This document shows, piece by piece, positions 27,840 to 37,146 of a stretch of DNA of 64,000 nucleotides. Both the position numbers and the translations under genes were made by a program. Under the pieces are notes generated by a model. The model was given only the letters and a program-made list of their open reading frames with translations, had not been told where the DNA came from and ran no database searches. Source of the stretch: Neobacillus rhizosphaerae (GTDB lineage: Bacteria > Bacillota > Bacilli > Bacillales > Cytobacillaceae); the NCBI RefSeq assembly GCF_937468385.1, contig NZ_CALBWS010000003.1:124001-188000 (forward strand). The letters are read 5' to 3'. Positions within the stretch are counted from its first letter, which is position 1. Each line of letters starts with the position of its first letter.

Positions 27840-28151
27840 ATGAAGAATTTGCTCTCGATAATTTTGCCAAGTATTGTAATTTTTACATTTATATGGATAG
27901 ATTCGATGTTTCCTGAAAGTAAATATATATTATTAGGAATATATTTACTCTTCCCAATAATATTTATTATTCAAGGATATATTTGTTCAACCTCAAAAGG
28001 AATTTTGATATTCGGATTTTTGTTATCATCTATTGCAATTATTCTACCTATTTCAATTTGGTATAATATGGGGAGTATGATTACTCCAGTAATAGTATAT
28101 ATATTTTTAGGAATATTTTCGTTCTTTTTATTCAGCAAAAATAAAAGATAG
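27840..28151 (+). CDS. Small four-helix membrane protein
   Basis: 103 residues from the ATG at 27840, placed 9 nt behind GAAAGGA (a TTG and an ATG slightly upstream are too close). Nearly the whole protein is hydrophobic: helices at about 3-20, 27-46, 52-71 and 78-97, separated by short loops (DSMFPESK, CSTSKG, YNMGSM), ending SKNKR. No motif or family recognised. It has its own promoter. Confidence 0.6.
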   Translation: MKNLLSIILPSIVIFTFIWIDSMFPESKYILLGIYLLFPIIFIIQGYICSTSKGILIFGFLLSSIAIILPISIWYNMGSMITPVIVYIFLGIFSFFLFSKNKR

Positions 28152-28214
28152 ACTAAATTTTTACTTTTTGAATTTCAAATCTGAACTACACTGTGATGTT
28201 ATCCCACTCGTGAT

Positions 28215-28493
28215 TTAATCCAACTCAAAATTTAGCTTATAGACTTTTTTTAAATATTTCGGAATATCCCAAATGCAAACAAGTCCTTTTGGAAGAGAAA
28301 CCAACATATTTTCTGCTACATTATAAGTTATATCTCCTACTGTAATATTTACTTCTCCTTCATGTACATAAAATGTTTCCGTTTCTTCCACTTCCCAATG
28401 AGCCTTGTGTGTCGTGTTTTCCCAGGGTTCCCATGTATCAACTCCTATTTGCTCGAATTCTTGAGTTGAAATCTTTTTAACAACAAACGCCAT
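28215..28493 (-). CDS. Small cupin-domain protein
   Basis: 92 residues (93 if the preceding ATG at 28496 is used), behind AAGGAGG. A single cupin barrel of the DUF861 type: WEPWENTTHKAHWEVEETET, FYVHEGEVNITVGD and the exit strand NMLVSLPKGLVCIWDI. The first metal-ligand region is altered, so binding is uncertain. In the DUF861 group some members are aminohydrolases, others bind small ligands. It follows the MATE gene by 67 nt on the same strand and may be the last gene of the amine operon. Confidence 0.75.
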   Translation of the reverse strand: MAFVVKKISTQEFEQIGVDTWEPWENTTHKAHWEVEETETFYVHEGEVNITVGDITYNVAENMLVSLPKGLVCIWDIPKYLKKVYKLNFELD

Positions 28494-28560
28494 CATTCTT
28501 CCTCCTTATAAAAACGAAATGAATTAAGAAATCTCATTAAAATAATAAATACAAAATCAA

Positions 28561-29982
28561 TTAGATTATTTTTTGAACATCTTTATATTTTTCATTTTCA
28601 TTAAGATTCCTTAATCTATGAAACTCTCTATACATAAAGACAACAGCTACTATAAATGCAAGTACATCTGCAATCGGAATGGAGTACCATACACCATTAA
28701 CCCCCAAAAAACTAGAAAGAATATAGAATAGTGGTATCGCAAAAAGAAAAGATCTCCCTATTGCTATAAATGTTGCCTTAATGTTTTGCTCGATTGCTTC
28801 AAAGTAACATGATATAAGCAAAATGATCGCCGCAAGCGGAAAAGTAAGATTGAACACTCTGGTCGACCATACACCGATATCTTGTAAAGCAGCGTCTCCT
28901 CCTGTAAAGAAACTAACTATTGAATCAGTAAAGAAAAATAATAATACGGTAAAGAAAATAGTCATTATGAATGTGAATTTAATTCCTAACGAAGTAGCTT
29001 CCCTTACTCGATTATAAAGTCTAGCTCCGTAATTATAGCTAATTAAAGGTTGAATACCAGTTGTTATTCCCATAATTAAAAGTACGAGAAAGTTAGTTAT
29101 ATATCCATTTTGGATTGTAAAGGCAGATACATGTAACTCTCCCCCTAATGAAGCTAACAAATTATTGATGACAATAATGGAGATAAACATAGTAAGTGAA
29201 ATTGAGAATGAGGCAAAACCAGTGGCATTAACTTCTATCATGTTGCTAAGCTTCATCCTAAGATCCTTCAACTTAGGTTTTAAGGAAGTTTTACTCAAAA
29301 GAAAATAAAAAATCAGCAGACTTGGGAACGATGTAGAAATATTATTAGACCAAGCAGAAGCTACTACTCCATATTGAAACTTATGATATAGAATTAATTC
29401 AACAGTAGCAGCCAAAATCGCTCCTGCAAACCAACTCAACGTGCTAAGTCCTGGTCGTTCATCGAGAATAGCAAAAACACTTAGAATAACCGCTAATACC
29501 TGAAACGGGAAAAAAATCCAAGCGTGATTTCCAAATTGCATTGCGTACGGTAAAGCCGCATCATTCGCACCAAAAAAACGCATTAGAGGTTCATTATAGA
29601 TGTAACCAAAGATAGCAATAACCGTTGACAAGATGACACCGAACCAGATCGATTGACCAGTAATACTTCTCGCTTCATCGATTTTGCCAGCTCCCAACCT
29701 TAGGGCAACAACCGCTCCAGCTCCCACTCCAATTAGTACACCTATGGCACGAGAGAGAACTTGTACAGTATAACCAATACCAACCCCTGCCATCTCTTTT
29801 GTCCCCAATTGCCCTACAATATTTCCGTCTACAAATGAAGGCGCTGCCAAAAAAATGTTACCTAGAATAGCGAGGAAAATATAACGGTAAAACAAACTCT
29901 TTATATTTTTTGTTCCTAATTCCCTTTCTTCAAGTGTTTTAGCGTCAATAGTTGATTGCTCTTGGTCATCTATTTTCTTCAT
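28561..29982 (-). CDS. MATE family multidrug/metabolite exporter
   Basis: 473 residues with about twelve membrane helices in the two-lobed MATE fold. It begins after a 30-residue cytosolic tail with IFLAAPSFVDGNIVGQLGTK, then GVGAGAVVALRLGAGKIDEA, and the second lobe has IMGITTGIQPLISYNYGARL. The MepA-like group exports cationic compounds using sodium or proton gradients. GGGAGG precedes the ATG. It is 25 nt downstream of the aldehyde dehydrogenase, so it may export a product or a toxic analogue of that pathway. Confidence 0.9.
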   Translation of the reverse strand: MKKIDDQEQSTIDAKTLEERELGTKNIKSLFYRYIFLAILGNIFLAAPSFVDGNIVGQLGTKEMAGVGIGYTVQVLSRAIGVLIGVGAGAVVALRLGAGKIDEARSITGQSIWFGVILSTVIAIFGYIYNEPLMRFFGANDAALPYAMQFGNHAWIFFPFQVLAVILSVFAILDERPGLSTLSWFAGAILAATVELILYHKFQYGVVASAWSNNISTSFPSLLIFYFLLSKTSLKPKLKDLRMKLSNMIEVNATGFASFSISLTMFISIIVINNLLASLGGELHVSAFTIQNGYITNFLVLLIMGITTGIQPLISYNYGARLYNRVREATSLGIKFTFIMTIFFTVLLFFFTDSIVSFFTGGDAALQDIGVWSTRVFNLTFPLAAIILLISCYFEAIEQNIKATFIAIGRSFLFAIPLFYILSSFLGVNGVWYSIPIADVLAFIVAVVFMYREFHRLRNLNENEKYKDVQKII

Positions 29983-30007
29983 AAACTTCCTCCCTTAATT
30001 GCAATTT

Positions 30008-31480
30008 TCAATTAGAAAACCATCCAACAGGGTGTGCCTTATAGCTTACATTAATTTGTTTTATTTCTGAAAATTCATCAAGGCCAAATATTCCTAAGCC
30101 TCTTCCGATTCCACTCTGTTTATAACCACCCCATGGAGCTTGTATAGTTGCTACATGATAGCAGTTCACCCAGGTGATGCCCGCCTTTATTTTCTTGACT
30201 ACACGCATCGCTTTCTCTAAATCTTTACAAAAAACAGCACCACCCAATCCAAATACTGTATCATTTGCTAATGTGATTGCTTCTTCTTCATCTTTAAACT
30301 TTTGAATTACTAAGACTGGGCCAAATATCTCTTCTTGAACAATTCTCATATCCGGTCTAGTATTGGTGAAAATTGTAGGTTCAACAAAAAAGCCGTTTTC
30401 AAAACCGTTATCTATTATTCTATTTCCTCCACAAGCAAGTATTGCACCTTCCTGTTTTCCTATTTCGATATACCTTAATACCTTTTGCATATGAGCTTCA
30501 CTAACAAGCGGTCCCATTTCACTTGTAGCTTTATTACCATGACCTATGACTATCTTTTTTGCACGCTCTACCAGTCTTTCAACAAATTGGTCGTGAATAC
30601 TATCTTCAATTAGGAGACGGGAAGCTGCTGTACATACCTGACCACTATTTAAGAAGATATTGAATAGTGCGTTATCTACGGCAATTTCTAAGTCATTATC
30701 AGCAAACACAATGGTTGGAGATTTCCCTCCTAACTCTAAAGAAATTTTCTTTGTATTTTCTGCAGCAACACGCATAATATTCTGTCCTGTTTCCGTTCCA
30801 CCAATAAAGGCCACTTTATCTACCAAATTACTATCTACCATCTCGCTTCCAACTGTACTTCCTGGTCCCATTACTAAATTTGCAACTCCTGTTGGCACTC
30901 CTGCCTTTTCGAAAATTTCGAACAGTTTAACTGCTGTGACAGGTGTGATCTCTGATGGTTTTAATATAAATGTATTTCCTGCTACTAGTGCAGGCGCAAT
31001 CTGCCACGAAGCCATAAGGAGTGGAAAATTCCATGGAACTATAAGACTGCACACCCCTATTGGTTCACGGATAACTATTGTCTGAACAGAGTCGCCCACA
31101 TTAAAGATTTCACCTTCTGGTTGAGTAATAAGGCTTGCATAGTATCGGAAACATTCAATCGCATTTTGAACATCTGTTTTTGCAGCCAGTAACATCTTTC
31201 CATTATTTAATGTTTCAAGCATCGCTATTTCCTCTGCGTTTTCTTCCAACAAATTAGCGATATTATGCAAATATTTTGCACGAGTTTTAAAAGGAAGTGT
31301 AGACCAAATTCCGCTATCAAAAGTTTTACGTGCTACCGATATAGCATATTTGGCATCCTCAGCAGCACCTTCAGCTGCTACTGCAATTAGCTCACCATTT
31401 GCGGGGTTTATTACTTCCCTTTTTTCTCCAGAGGTAGAAGTAATCCATTCTCCATCGATAAACATATTAAGTTCCATCAT
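30008..31480 (-). CDS. NAD-dependent aldehyde dehydrogenase (betaine-aldehyde/PuuC type)
   Basis: 490 residues from the ATG at 31480, placed by AGGAGAGG; the open frame reaches further into the previous gene but has no site. Motifs: EPIGVCSLIVPWNFPLLM, cofactor IGGTETGQNIM, catalytic glutamate in LELGGKSP, catalytic cysteine in NSGQVCTAAS, and EEIFGPVLVI. It oxidises an amino- or other aldehyde to the acid. It lies 14 nt after the FAD amine oxidase, the likely source of its aldehyde. Confidence 0.93.
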   Translation of the reverse strand: MMELNMFIDGEWITSTSGEKREVINPANGELIAVAAEGAAEDAKYAISVARKTFDSGIWSTLPFKTRAKYLHNIANLLEENAEEIAMLETLNNGKMLLAAKTDVQNAIECFRYYASLITQPEGEIFNVGDSVQTIVIREPIGVCSLIVPWNFPLLMASWQIAPALVAGNTFILKPSEITPVTAVKLFEIFEKAGVPTGVANLVMGPGSTVGSEMVDSNLVDKVAFIGGTETGQNIMRVAAENTKKISLELGGKSPTIVFADNDLEIAVDNALFNIFLNSGQVCTAASRLLIEDSIHDQFVERLVERAKKIVIGHGNKATSEMGPLVSEAHMQKVLRYIEIGKQEGAILACGGNRIIDNGFENGFFVEPTIFTNTRPDMRIVQEEIFGPVLVIQKFKDEEEAITLANDTVFGLGGAVFCKDLEKAMRVVKKIKAGITWVNCYHVATIQAPWGGYKQSGIGRGLGIFGLDEFSEIKQINVSYKAHPVGWFSN

Positions 31481-31494
31481 TTTTATCCTCTCCT

Positions 31495-32763
31495 TTACGC
31501 TAACCAATCAAGCAAACGATGATACTTACTTGCTAAATTGATAAGTAATCCTTTCTGACTTGAAAATGGAAATGGCTTTAACTTCATTTCACCAAATCGA
31601 TACATATCTTCACTTTCTTTAACAACGTATTGTGCAAGTAATTTCCCAAAAAGAGTAGCTAAAGAAGCACCGTGACCACAATACCCAGCTGCGAAGAATG
31701 TGCCATCCTCCATTCTTCCGAGAACCGGGAACATATCTCTAGTTACACCAATTAATCCGTCCCAACGATAATTAACATTACATCCCTTTAATTCAGGGAA
31801 GACTTTAATCATCGCGTCATAGACTTCGTTGTATACGCTTTCACCGCGGTTTGGAATAATATCTCCTCCACCAAATGCAATTCGGGAATCTGGTGTCCTA
31901 CGAAAATAATATAAGAAGTTACTCGTATCAAAAATCATTTGTCCTTTTGGAAGCAATCTTTTTAACGTCGATTCTGGTAAAATTTCTGTCGCGATGATTT
32001 GACTACTAATAGAAAGAATTCCTTGATGAAGCGGTTTCATAATTTTTTCAGAATAAGCATCTGTTGCTAAAATGAGTTCTTTCGCTTTCACTTTTCCTGA
32101 TTCTGTAAATACTTCTACGTATCCTGATTCTCTTTTCACATTTAAAACTTTCGACTTTTCATAAATCTTTGCACCATGTGATTCAGCTGCCTCTGCTAAG
32201 CCACGTACATAATTTAGAGGATGAAAAGAGTAACTTAAAGGATCTTCCACACCGCCGTAATAGGCTGTGGAATGAATAACCTCACCCATTTGATTTTTCT
32301 CTATTATTTTTGTTTCATATCCAAAATGCTTATTGATGAACTCACTTTCTTTTTTCATCCCCTCAAAGTGCTTCGCTTTAAAAGCAGCTACAACATGTCC
32401 TGTTTTTTGGAGGGAACAATCAATCTGATAATCATTTATTAATTGCTCAACAAGTTGTAGACTCTCTAATGAAAGTTCGTTAAGTTGCTTTGCTTCATCC
32501 AAGCCCCACTTATCGGCTAGCTCCATTAATGTAGGTTTGTATCCAGGCAATAGCATCCCACCGTTACGACCACTTGCTCCCCATCCCACGGTTTCTTGTT
32601 CCAAAACGATAGTATTGTATCCCTTTTTCTGTAAGTGGAGGGAAGCAGATATACCGGTAAAACCGGCTCCAACAATGACTACATCAGTATTTTCATCCCC
32701 CAAAAGTACAGGACGTTTTTTGGGGGGATTGGCTGTAGCTTTCCATAATGATAAAGTACTCAT
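31495..32763 (-). CDS. FAD-dependent amine/amino-acid oxidase (DAO family, PuuB-like)
   Basis: 422 residues. The FAD fingerprint is DVVIVGAGFTGISASLHLQK with a downstream glutamate (IVLEQETVGWGASGRNGGML), and the C-terminal FAD loop is GLIGVTRDMFPVLGRMED. The GWGASGRNGG stretch is typical of gamma-glutamylputrescine oxidase relatives, which oxidise an amine to aldehyde, ammonia and hydrogen peroxide. AAAGGAGA precedes the ATG. Position between an amidohydrolase and an aldehyde dehydrogenase supports an amine substrate released by the former. Confidence 0.9.
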   Translation of the reverse strand: MSTLSLWKATANPPKKRPVLLGDENTDVVIVGAGFTGISASLHLQKKGYNTIVLEQETVGWGASGRNGGMLLPGYKPTLMELADKWGLDEAKQLNELSLESLQLVEQLINDYQIDCSLQKTGHVVAAFKAKHFEGMKKESEFINKHFGYETKIIEKNQMGEVIHSTAYYGGVEDPLSYSFHPLNYVRGLAEAAESHGAKIYEKSKVLNVKRESGYVEVFTESGKVKAKELILATDAYSEKIMKPLHQGILSISSQIIATEILPESTLKRLLPKGQMIFDTSNFLYYFRRTPDSRIAFGGGDIIPNRGESVYNEVYDAMIKVFPELKGCNVNYRWDGLIGVTRDMFPVLGRMEDGTFFAAGYCGHGASLATLFGKLLAQYVVKESEDMYRFGEMKLKPFPFSSQKGLLINLASKYHRLLDWLA

Positions 32764-32794
32764 GAAAATTGTCTCCTTTTAGTAGTTATTTAAT

Positions 32795-34423
32795 TTATTG
32801 TTTTATATTTTCATATTTAGAGGTGCTTCTCTCAAATAGGATTTCTCCATCGACTATAGTCATGGTTACTGTTAAATCTTTAATATTCTGATCTTCTGCA
32901 TTCAGAAGGCTGTTATCTAATACTACGAGATCCGCAAGTTTCCCTACTTCGAGACTTCCCTTACGCTCTTCCTCAAAGCTTGCATAAGCCCCATTCCATG
33001 TATACATACGAATTGCTTCTAATACACTGATTCGTTGATTTCTACCTACATTAATACCATTTTTGCTTTTTCTATTTACGGCAACATGGATTCCTAATAA
33101 CGGATTACAGGAGGTTACAGGACAATCAGAACCAGCAGCAGCTATAATCTTTTGATTCAAGAAATCACGTAGAGGATACATATGATCTACGCGCTTTCCA
33201 TAATTCTTGATATAACACTCACCAAATTCATAAAAGAATGGAGGATTCGGAATAGGAATGACATCAAGTTTTTTCATGCGCTCCTGTAAGTCTGGTTCAG
33301 TAATTCCAGCATGTTCAATACGATGCCGACAGTTTTTTCGAGGATACCTTTTCTGTAAACTCTCAATACTGTTCAGAACCATTTCAATTGCTCGATCTCC
33401 TTGAGCATGTGCTGTTATCTGATATCCCTTTTGATGTGCTTTGGTTAAAATCTTATCAATTTCTTCTTGAGTATAATAAAGTATTCCATAATCATTTGGA
33501 TTACTAGTGTAAGGTTTTCTTGTTGCGATAGTAGGACCACTACTGCTTCCATCAGTAAATATTTTAGCTGGTCCAACTCTAAACTTATCGTCACCTATAC
33601 CAGTAACAATTCCAGCATCAATCATTTTGTCAATAAACTCTTCCGAATTATTCAACGAACATATCATTGCATATACACGAACCCGAACCTCTCCAGATTG
33701 TACTGCCAAGAAAATGTTTCTGAAATGATCTGGACCATGCCCGCCGGCATCATGAATACTTGTAATCCCAAAGGAGAGGAACTCATCAGATGCTAGTTTA
33801 AAAGATCTAAGCAATTCTTCACCAGAATATTTTGCTACCTCAGCCATCTTCATATTTGTACTCTCAATTAATCTCCCAGTTAAATTACCTGTCTGATCTC
33901 TTTCAATTTGATCATTCTCATAATCAGTTGTATTTTCATTAATACCCGCTATCTCTAGCGCTTTACTATTTACCACGCATATATGGTTACATGTTCGAGA
34001 AATATAGATGGGGTGTTCCTTAGAAATTTCATTTAATTCATCTATTGTTGGATATCTTCCCTCCAATATTGTCATTTCGTTAAATCCTGAAGCTCTAATC
34101 CATTGTCCGGTTGGTGTTTCTAATTTTTTTGCCTTAAGAGCTTGTAGAAGGTCTTTTATTGACTTGATTTGTAGCTCTTTACAATCGACTCCTAATTTAT
34201 TCGTTCCGTGTAGGATATGTAGATGCGAATCAATAAACCCTGGAAGGACGGTTTTTCCTTGCAAATCAATAACCTTTGTTTTCTCAGTAATATAAGAACT
34301 TGTAACCTGATTTGATCCTACAGCAATAATTTTGTTCCCTTTAATAGCAATCGATTGTTCAACATTGTTTTTATGATCTACTGTTATAACCTCACCATTT
34401 AGAAATACAATATCAGCAGCCAC
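32795..34423 (-). CDS. YtcJ-like metal-dependent amidohydrolase
   Basis: 542 residues from a GTG at 34423 behind AAGGAGG. Metal ligands appear as LPGFIDSHLHILHG near residue 65, HAQGDRAIEMVLN, HRIEHAGI and AAGSDCPVTS. The YtcJ group includes N-substituted formamide deformylase. The likely role here is to free an amine from an amide or formamide, giving the substrate for the oxidase 31 nt downstream. It is the first gene of the operon, directly behind the MerR-type promoter. Confidence 0.9.
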   Translation of the reverse strand: MAADIVFLNGEVITVDHKNNVEQSIAIKGNKIIAVGSNQVTSSYITEKTKVIDLQGKTVLPGFIDSHLHILHGTNKLGVDCKELQIKSIKDLLQALKAKKLETPTGQWIRASGFNEMTILEGRYPTIDELNEISKEHPIYISRTCNHICVVNSKALEIAGINENTTDYENDQIERDQTGNLTGRLIESTNMKMAEVAKYSGEELLRSFKLASDEFLSFGITSIHDAGGHGPDHFRNIFLAVQSGEVRVRVYAMICSLNNSEEFIDKMIDAGIVTGIGDDKFRVGPAKIFTDGSSSGPTIATRKPYTSNPNDYGILYYTQEEIDKILTKAHQKGYQITAHAQGDRAIEMVLNSIESLQKRYPRKNCRHRIEHAGITEPDLQERMKKLDVIPIPNPPFFYEFGECYIKNYGKRVDHMYPLRDFLNQKIIAAAGSDCPVTSCNPLLGIHVAVNRKSKNGINVGRNQRISVLEAIRMYTWNGAYASFEEERKGSLEVGKLADLVVLDNSLLNAEDQNIKDLTVTMTIVDGEILFERSTSKYENIKQ

Positions 34424-34488
34424 ACAATTTCCTCCTTTATAATGTAATTTCAGGAATAAATATATTTAGAATTTTCTATATTTTTGTA

Positions 34489-34517
34489 TTGTTATGTAAA
34501 TTCGTTATACTTATAAT
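34489..34517 (+). promoter_or_regulatory. Divergent promoter of the MerR-like regulator
   Basis: TTGTTA (34489-34494) and TATAAT (34512-34517) with a 17-nt spacer, about 100 nt before the TTG start. Overlap with the operon promoter predicts autoregulation. Confidence 0.65.
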
Positions 34518-34543
34518 AATTGTTAGGTTTAACTTTATGTCAA
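34513..34543 (-). promoter_or_regulatory. MerR-type promoter of the amidohydrolase operon (19-bp spacer)
   Basis: On the minus strand TTGACA (34538-34543) and TATTAT (34513-34518) are separated by 19 nt, the unusual spacing that MerR regulators act on by twisting DNA. The spacer contains the dyad GTTA-AACC-TAAC. The -10 region overlaps that of the divergent regulator promoter. Confidence 0.75.
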
Positions 34544-34616
34544 TAGGATATTATTGGATTATTTCTTAAAAATATGGAGTTAAAGACCACTTTTTTTGTA
34601 GCTTGGAGGGGTATAA

Positions 34617-35855
34617 TTGAAAATCGGATCTTTTGCTAAACTTTTTAATGTTTCTGTCGACACTATTCGTTACTATATTGAACTAGGGTTATTAGTTCCG
34701 GAGAAAAATGGGGCCCAGTTTCATATGAATCAATCCTGCCTCGATGACATGGAATTAATAGTAGAACTAAAGATTCTGCAATTCTCATTAAAAGAAATTC
34801 AACAATTCCTTTCGTACAAACGTTTAACGATGAATATTGACATTGGTTATTACAAAAAACTCTTATTGGATAAGAAAAACAATTTTTTAGATGAAAAAAG
34901 GGAACTAAACCGATTCATTAGACTCGTGGATAATAAGTTACAATCCCTCGATCAGCCTAATGTTCCATGTAGTTCTATAGGTGTCCCAATTTCATTTGTT
35001 CCATTTTTTTATTGTCCGTATTGTAAAATCCCATTAATTATTACTGATGCGTCCATATTGAACAGTTCAATTTCTGCAGCAAAACTAACTTGTTCATGCG
35101 GTTACTTTACCTCGATACAAGATGGAATAATTATTACTTCAAATTTAGAGGAATCTCCCTACTGTATCCTAAATGATGAAACAATGAAAGAATTCAACCC
35201 AAACTTTGTCAGTTTAAGGGAAAAAGGAGATCAATGGATAATTAAGTTATTGAAGGAACAAAATTTATCTAATAAAGTCGTAATTGAAACAAATATTGAT
35301 ATTTCTGCATCCTTACCAAAGTACATATCGTCACTTGACCTTGACACCTTTTATATATTTTGTGGTTTCTCTTTGACTATGATTAAAAAATTGAGGAATT
35401 TTATTGAAAGAATCAATCCAAAACTTCGTGTCATTTATATTCAAAATACTGACTATACTCTTCCTCTTAAACCAGGGTCAATAGATGTCATTATAGATAG
35501 TATTACCACTAACGATATTTGTTCGCATATGAATGTCTTCCCCATTACCTTATTACAAAATTATATAAATCAAGATACTAAGGTTATTGGTAACTATCTA
35601 TACTACCATGAAGGTGCAACCTCTTTACTAAATTTTCGTACCTTATATCCGAATTCACATCAACATGTCTTATATCCAAATTACCTTGAGTATAACTTAG
35701 AGAAAGAAGGCTTAAAGATTCAGAACAAAACAGTTATTGGATCGACAGATAACCCTGGTATTTTTCTTGATTATCATGAACAAGGTGAAAAAGTTAATCT
35801 ACTCGGTTATATTGCAAATAGAATAGATAATTTTAAATTCTCGGAAATATTTTGA
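34617..35855 (+). CDS. MerR-family regulator fused to zinc knuckles and a degenerate methyltransferase-like domain
   Basis: 412 residues from a TTG at 34617 behind TGGAGGGG. Residues 1-70 are a MerR winged helix (IGSFAKLFNVSVDTIRYYIE, LKEIQQFLS) and about 75-118 the dimerisation coiled coil. Residues about 130-170 hold CPYC and CSCGY knuckles followed by SIQDGIIIT, as in the Trm112-like start of RlmA-type methyltransferases. The remaining 240 residues resemble a Rossmann methyltransferase, but where the glycine-rich SAM loop should be there is VVIETNIDISASLPKY, so catalysis is unlikely. I infer a ligand-sensing domain controlling the divergent amine operon. Confidence 0.75.
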   Translation: MKIGSFAKLFNVSVDTIRYYIELGLLVPEKNGAQFHMNQSCLDDMELIVELKILQFSLKEIQQFLSYKRLTMNIDIGYYKKLLLDKKNNFLDEKRELNRFIRLVDNKLQSLDQPNVPCSSIGVPISFVPFFYCPYCKIPLIITDASILNSSISAAKLTCSCGYFTSIQDGIIITSNLEESPYCILNDETMKEFNPNFVSLREKGDQWIIKLLKEQNLSNKVVIETNIDISASLPKYISSLDLDTFYIFCGFSLTMIKKLRNFIERINPKLRVIYIQNTDYTLPLKPGSIDVIIDSITTNDICSHMNVFPITLLQNYINQDTKVIGNYLYYHEGATSLLNFRTLYPNSHQHVLYPNYLEYNLEKEGLKIQNKTVIGSTDNPGIFLDYHEQGEKVNLLGYIANRIDNFKFSEIF

Positions 35856-35937
35856 ACCCCACATCTTTTTTTACTTTTTATGATTTTTGTTGCCACTTCA
35901 GCTGTATTACGTCAAACTAAACATCCTGTTACAACGA

Positions 35938-35970
35938 AAAAACCTTGATATCAAAAAGGATACCAAGGTT
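35938..35970 (-). terminator. Terminator on the minus strand
   Basis: AACCTTG/CAAGGTT with inner TATC/GATA pairing; the minus strand continues into six T. It follows a tRNA 3' fragment, as if it once ended a tRNA gene. Confidence 0.7.
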
Positions 35971-35976
35971 CTGTTA

Positions 35977-36010
35977 TGATGACCTGTGAGGGGTTCGAAC
36001 CCCCGACCTC
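35977..36010 (-). pseudogene. 3' fragment of a tRNA gene
   Basis: On the minus strand the sequence has an intact T-arm (GGGGG-TTCGAAC-CCCTC), the 3' acceptor strand ACAGGTC, discriminator A and TCA where CCA is expected. The D-arm, anticodon arm and 5' acceptor strand (would be GACCTGT) are not found upstream. It is either a dead tRNA or an attachment-site scar of a departed integrative element. Confidence 0.65.
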
Positions 36011-36180
36011 AAACCTGTCAATTTATCTGAGTTAATGATTTCTGGTAAATAAGGCTCTTTAATGTATGGATTCTAGCCGTAAAAAGAAATGGCTCAAAGT
36101 TGAAATAACAAATTTAATCTATCGGCAGCCCCATCATTTTCTTTTTCATCTTTAATAATGTAAAAATTAAGAATTACTGC

Positions 36181-36819
36181 TTAATGGTTTTTCTGGATTC
36201 CATCCATTAATATAGAGACAACTTGTTTTACAACCAACTTAGGATCGCTTTTGCTGTCCCACCATAATGGAACCGAATTTGCCGAACTGAAAAGAGTATT
36301 GATAATGATTTTATCGTCGATTGATTTAAGTTGGTCAGGATTTTTTATACGCCATTCCCGTAAACATAGTAAATAAGGTTCTACAATCGCTTTTTTAAAT
36401 TTGATAATTTGGTCTTTATATTCGGGCGGAGAAGAATCATCTGAACTTAATGTTGGAATAGAAAACGGAAAATCCTCAAGAAATAATAGAATATGTGCTT
36501 CTAGCATTTTTGTGAGACGTGTCTGTGGGTCTTGAATAGATTTTGGTTGCTCGAGTTTTTCTAGCCAATAATCAAATACCACCTTGTAACAATTAAATAA
36601 TAATTCATTTTTGGATGAAAAATATCGATACAAAGCAGCTCTAGTTATCCCCATTTCTGAAGCAATATCTTCTAATGTTGTTTTATAGTAGCCTTTTTTA
36701 GCAAACATATTAAATGCTGTTTTTATTATTTCTCTTTTCTGATTCACCCTATTTTGATGTATTCGTTCGCTAACATCTTCAGGTTTAGTTTCTTTTGTAA
36801 AATTATTAATAAAATCCAC
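36181..36819 (-). CDS. TetR family transcriptional regulator
   Basis: 212 residues from a GTG at 36819 behind GGAGGAAAAG. The N-terminal helix-turn-helix is clear: REIIKTAFNMFAKKGYYKTT, LEDIASEMGITRAALYRYFS, SKNELLF. The C-terminal ligand domain is of the type seen in regulators of fatty-acid and acyl-CoA degradation. It lies downstream of the thiolase/P450/ligase genes on the same strand but after their terminator, so it is a separate unit that probably represses them through the palindrome near 42320. Confidence 0.9.
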   Translation of the reverse strand: MDFINNFTKETKPEDVSERIHQNRVNQKREIIKTAFNMFAKKGYYKTTLEDIASEMGITRAALYRYFSSKNELLFNCYKVVFDYWLEKLEQPKSIQDPQTRLTKMLEAHILLFLEDFPFSIPTLSSDDSSPPEYKDQIIKFKKAIVEPYLLCLREWRIKNPDQLKSIDDKIIINTLFSSANSVPLWWDSKSDPKLVVKQVVSILMDGIQKNH

Positions 36820-37052
36820 AACACTTTTCCTCCATTATTAACAAAAAACAAAATATTTTTAAATGACAATATTTTTGCAAGAGTCAAGTATATATTTTCA
36901 CCATTTTACAAGAAAATCCTTCTTTTTTAAATAATTGCTCCTAAACTAGTTATATTACAAACTACTTCCATGATATTTTTTTATATTCTTGTAATCGGTT
37001 AATGGAGGATGATTCCTCTCAGTTTTGTTACATTTTATCCAACTTTATTAAC

Positions 37053-37099
37053 AAAATGAGTACCCAATAAATGAAAAACATTTACTAAGTACTCATTTT
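37053..37099. terminator. Terminator of the P450 gene cluster
   Basis: An 11-bp stem, AAAATGAGTAC / GTACTCATTTT, with an inner AATG/CATT pairing, 48 nt past the thiolase stop; T-rich on both strands. Confidence 0.75.
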
Positions 37100-37146
37100 T
37101 ATAAAGGGCTTGACAAGTTTCCCGCTGTTATTAATAAATCATTGCT

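Noticed and set aside
30660..31085. 141-residue frame opposite the aldehyde dehydrogenase
   Set aside because: Shadow frame with no start signal; the opposite strand has all family motifs.
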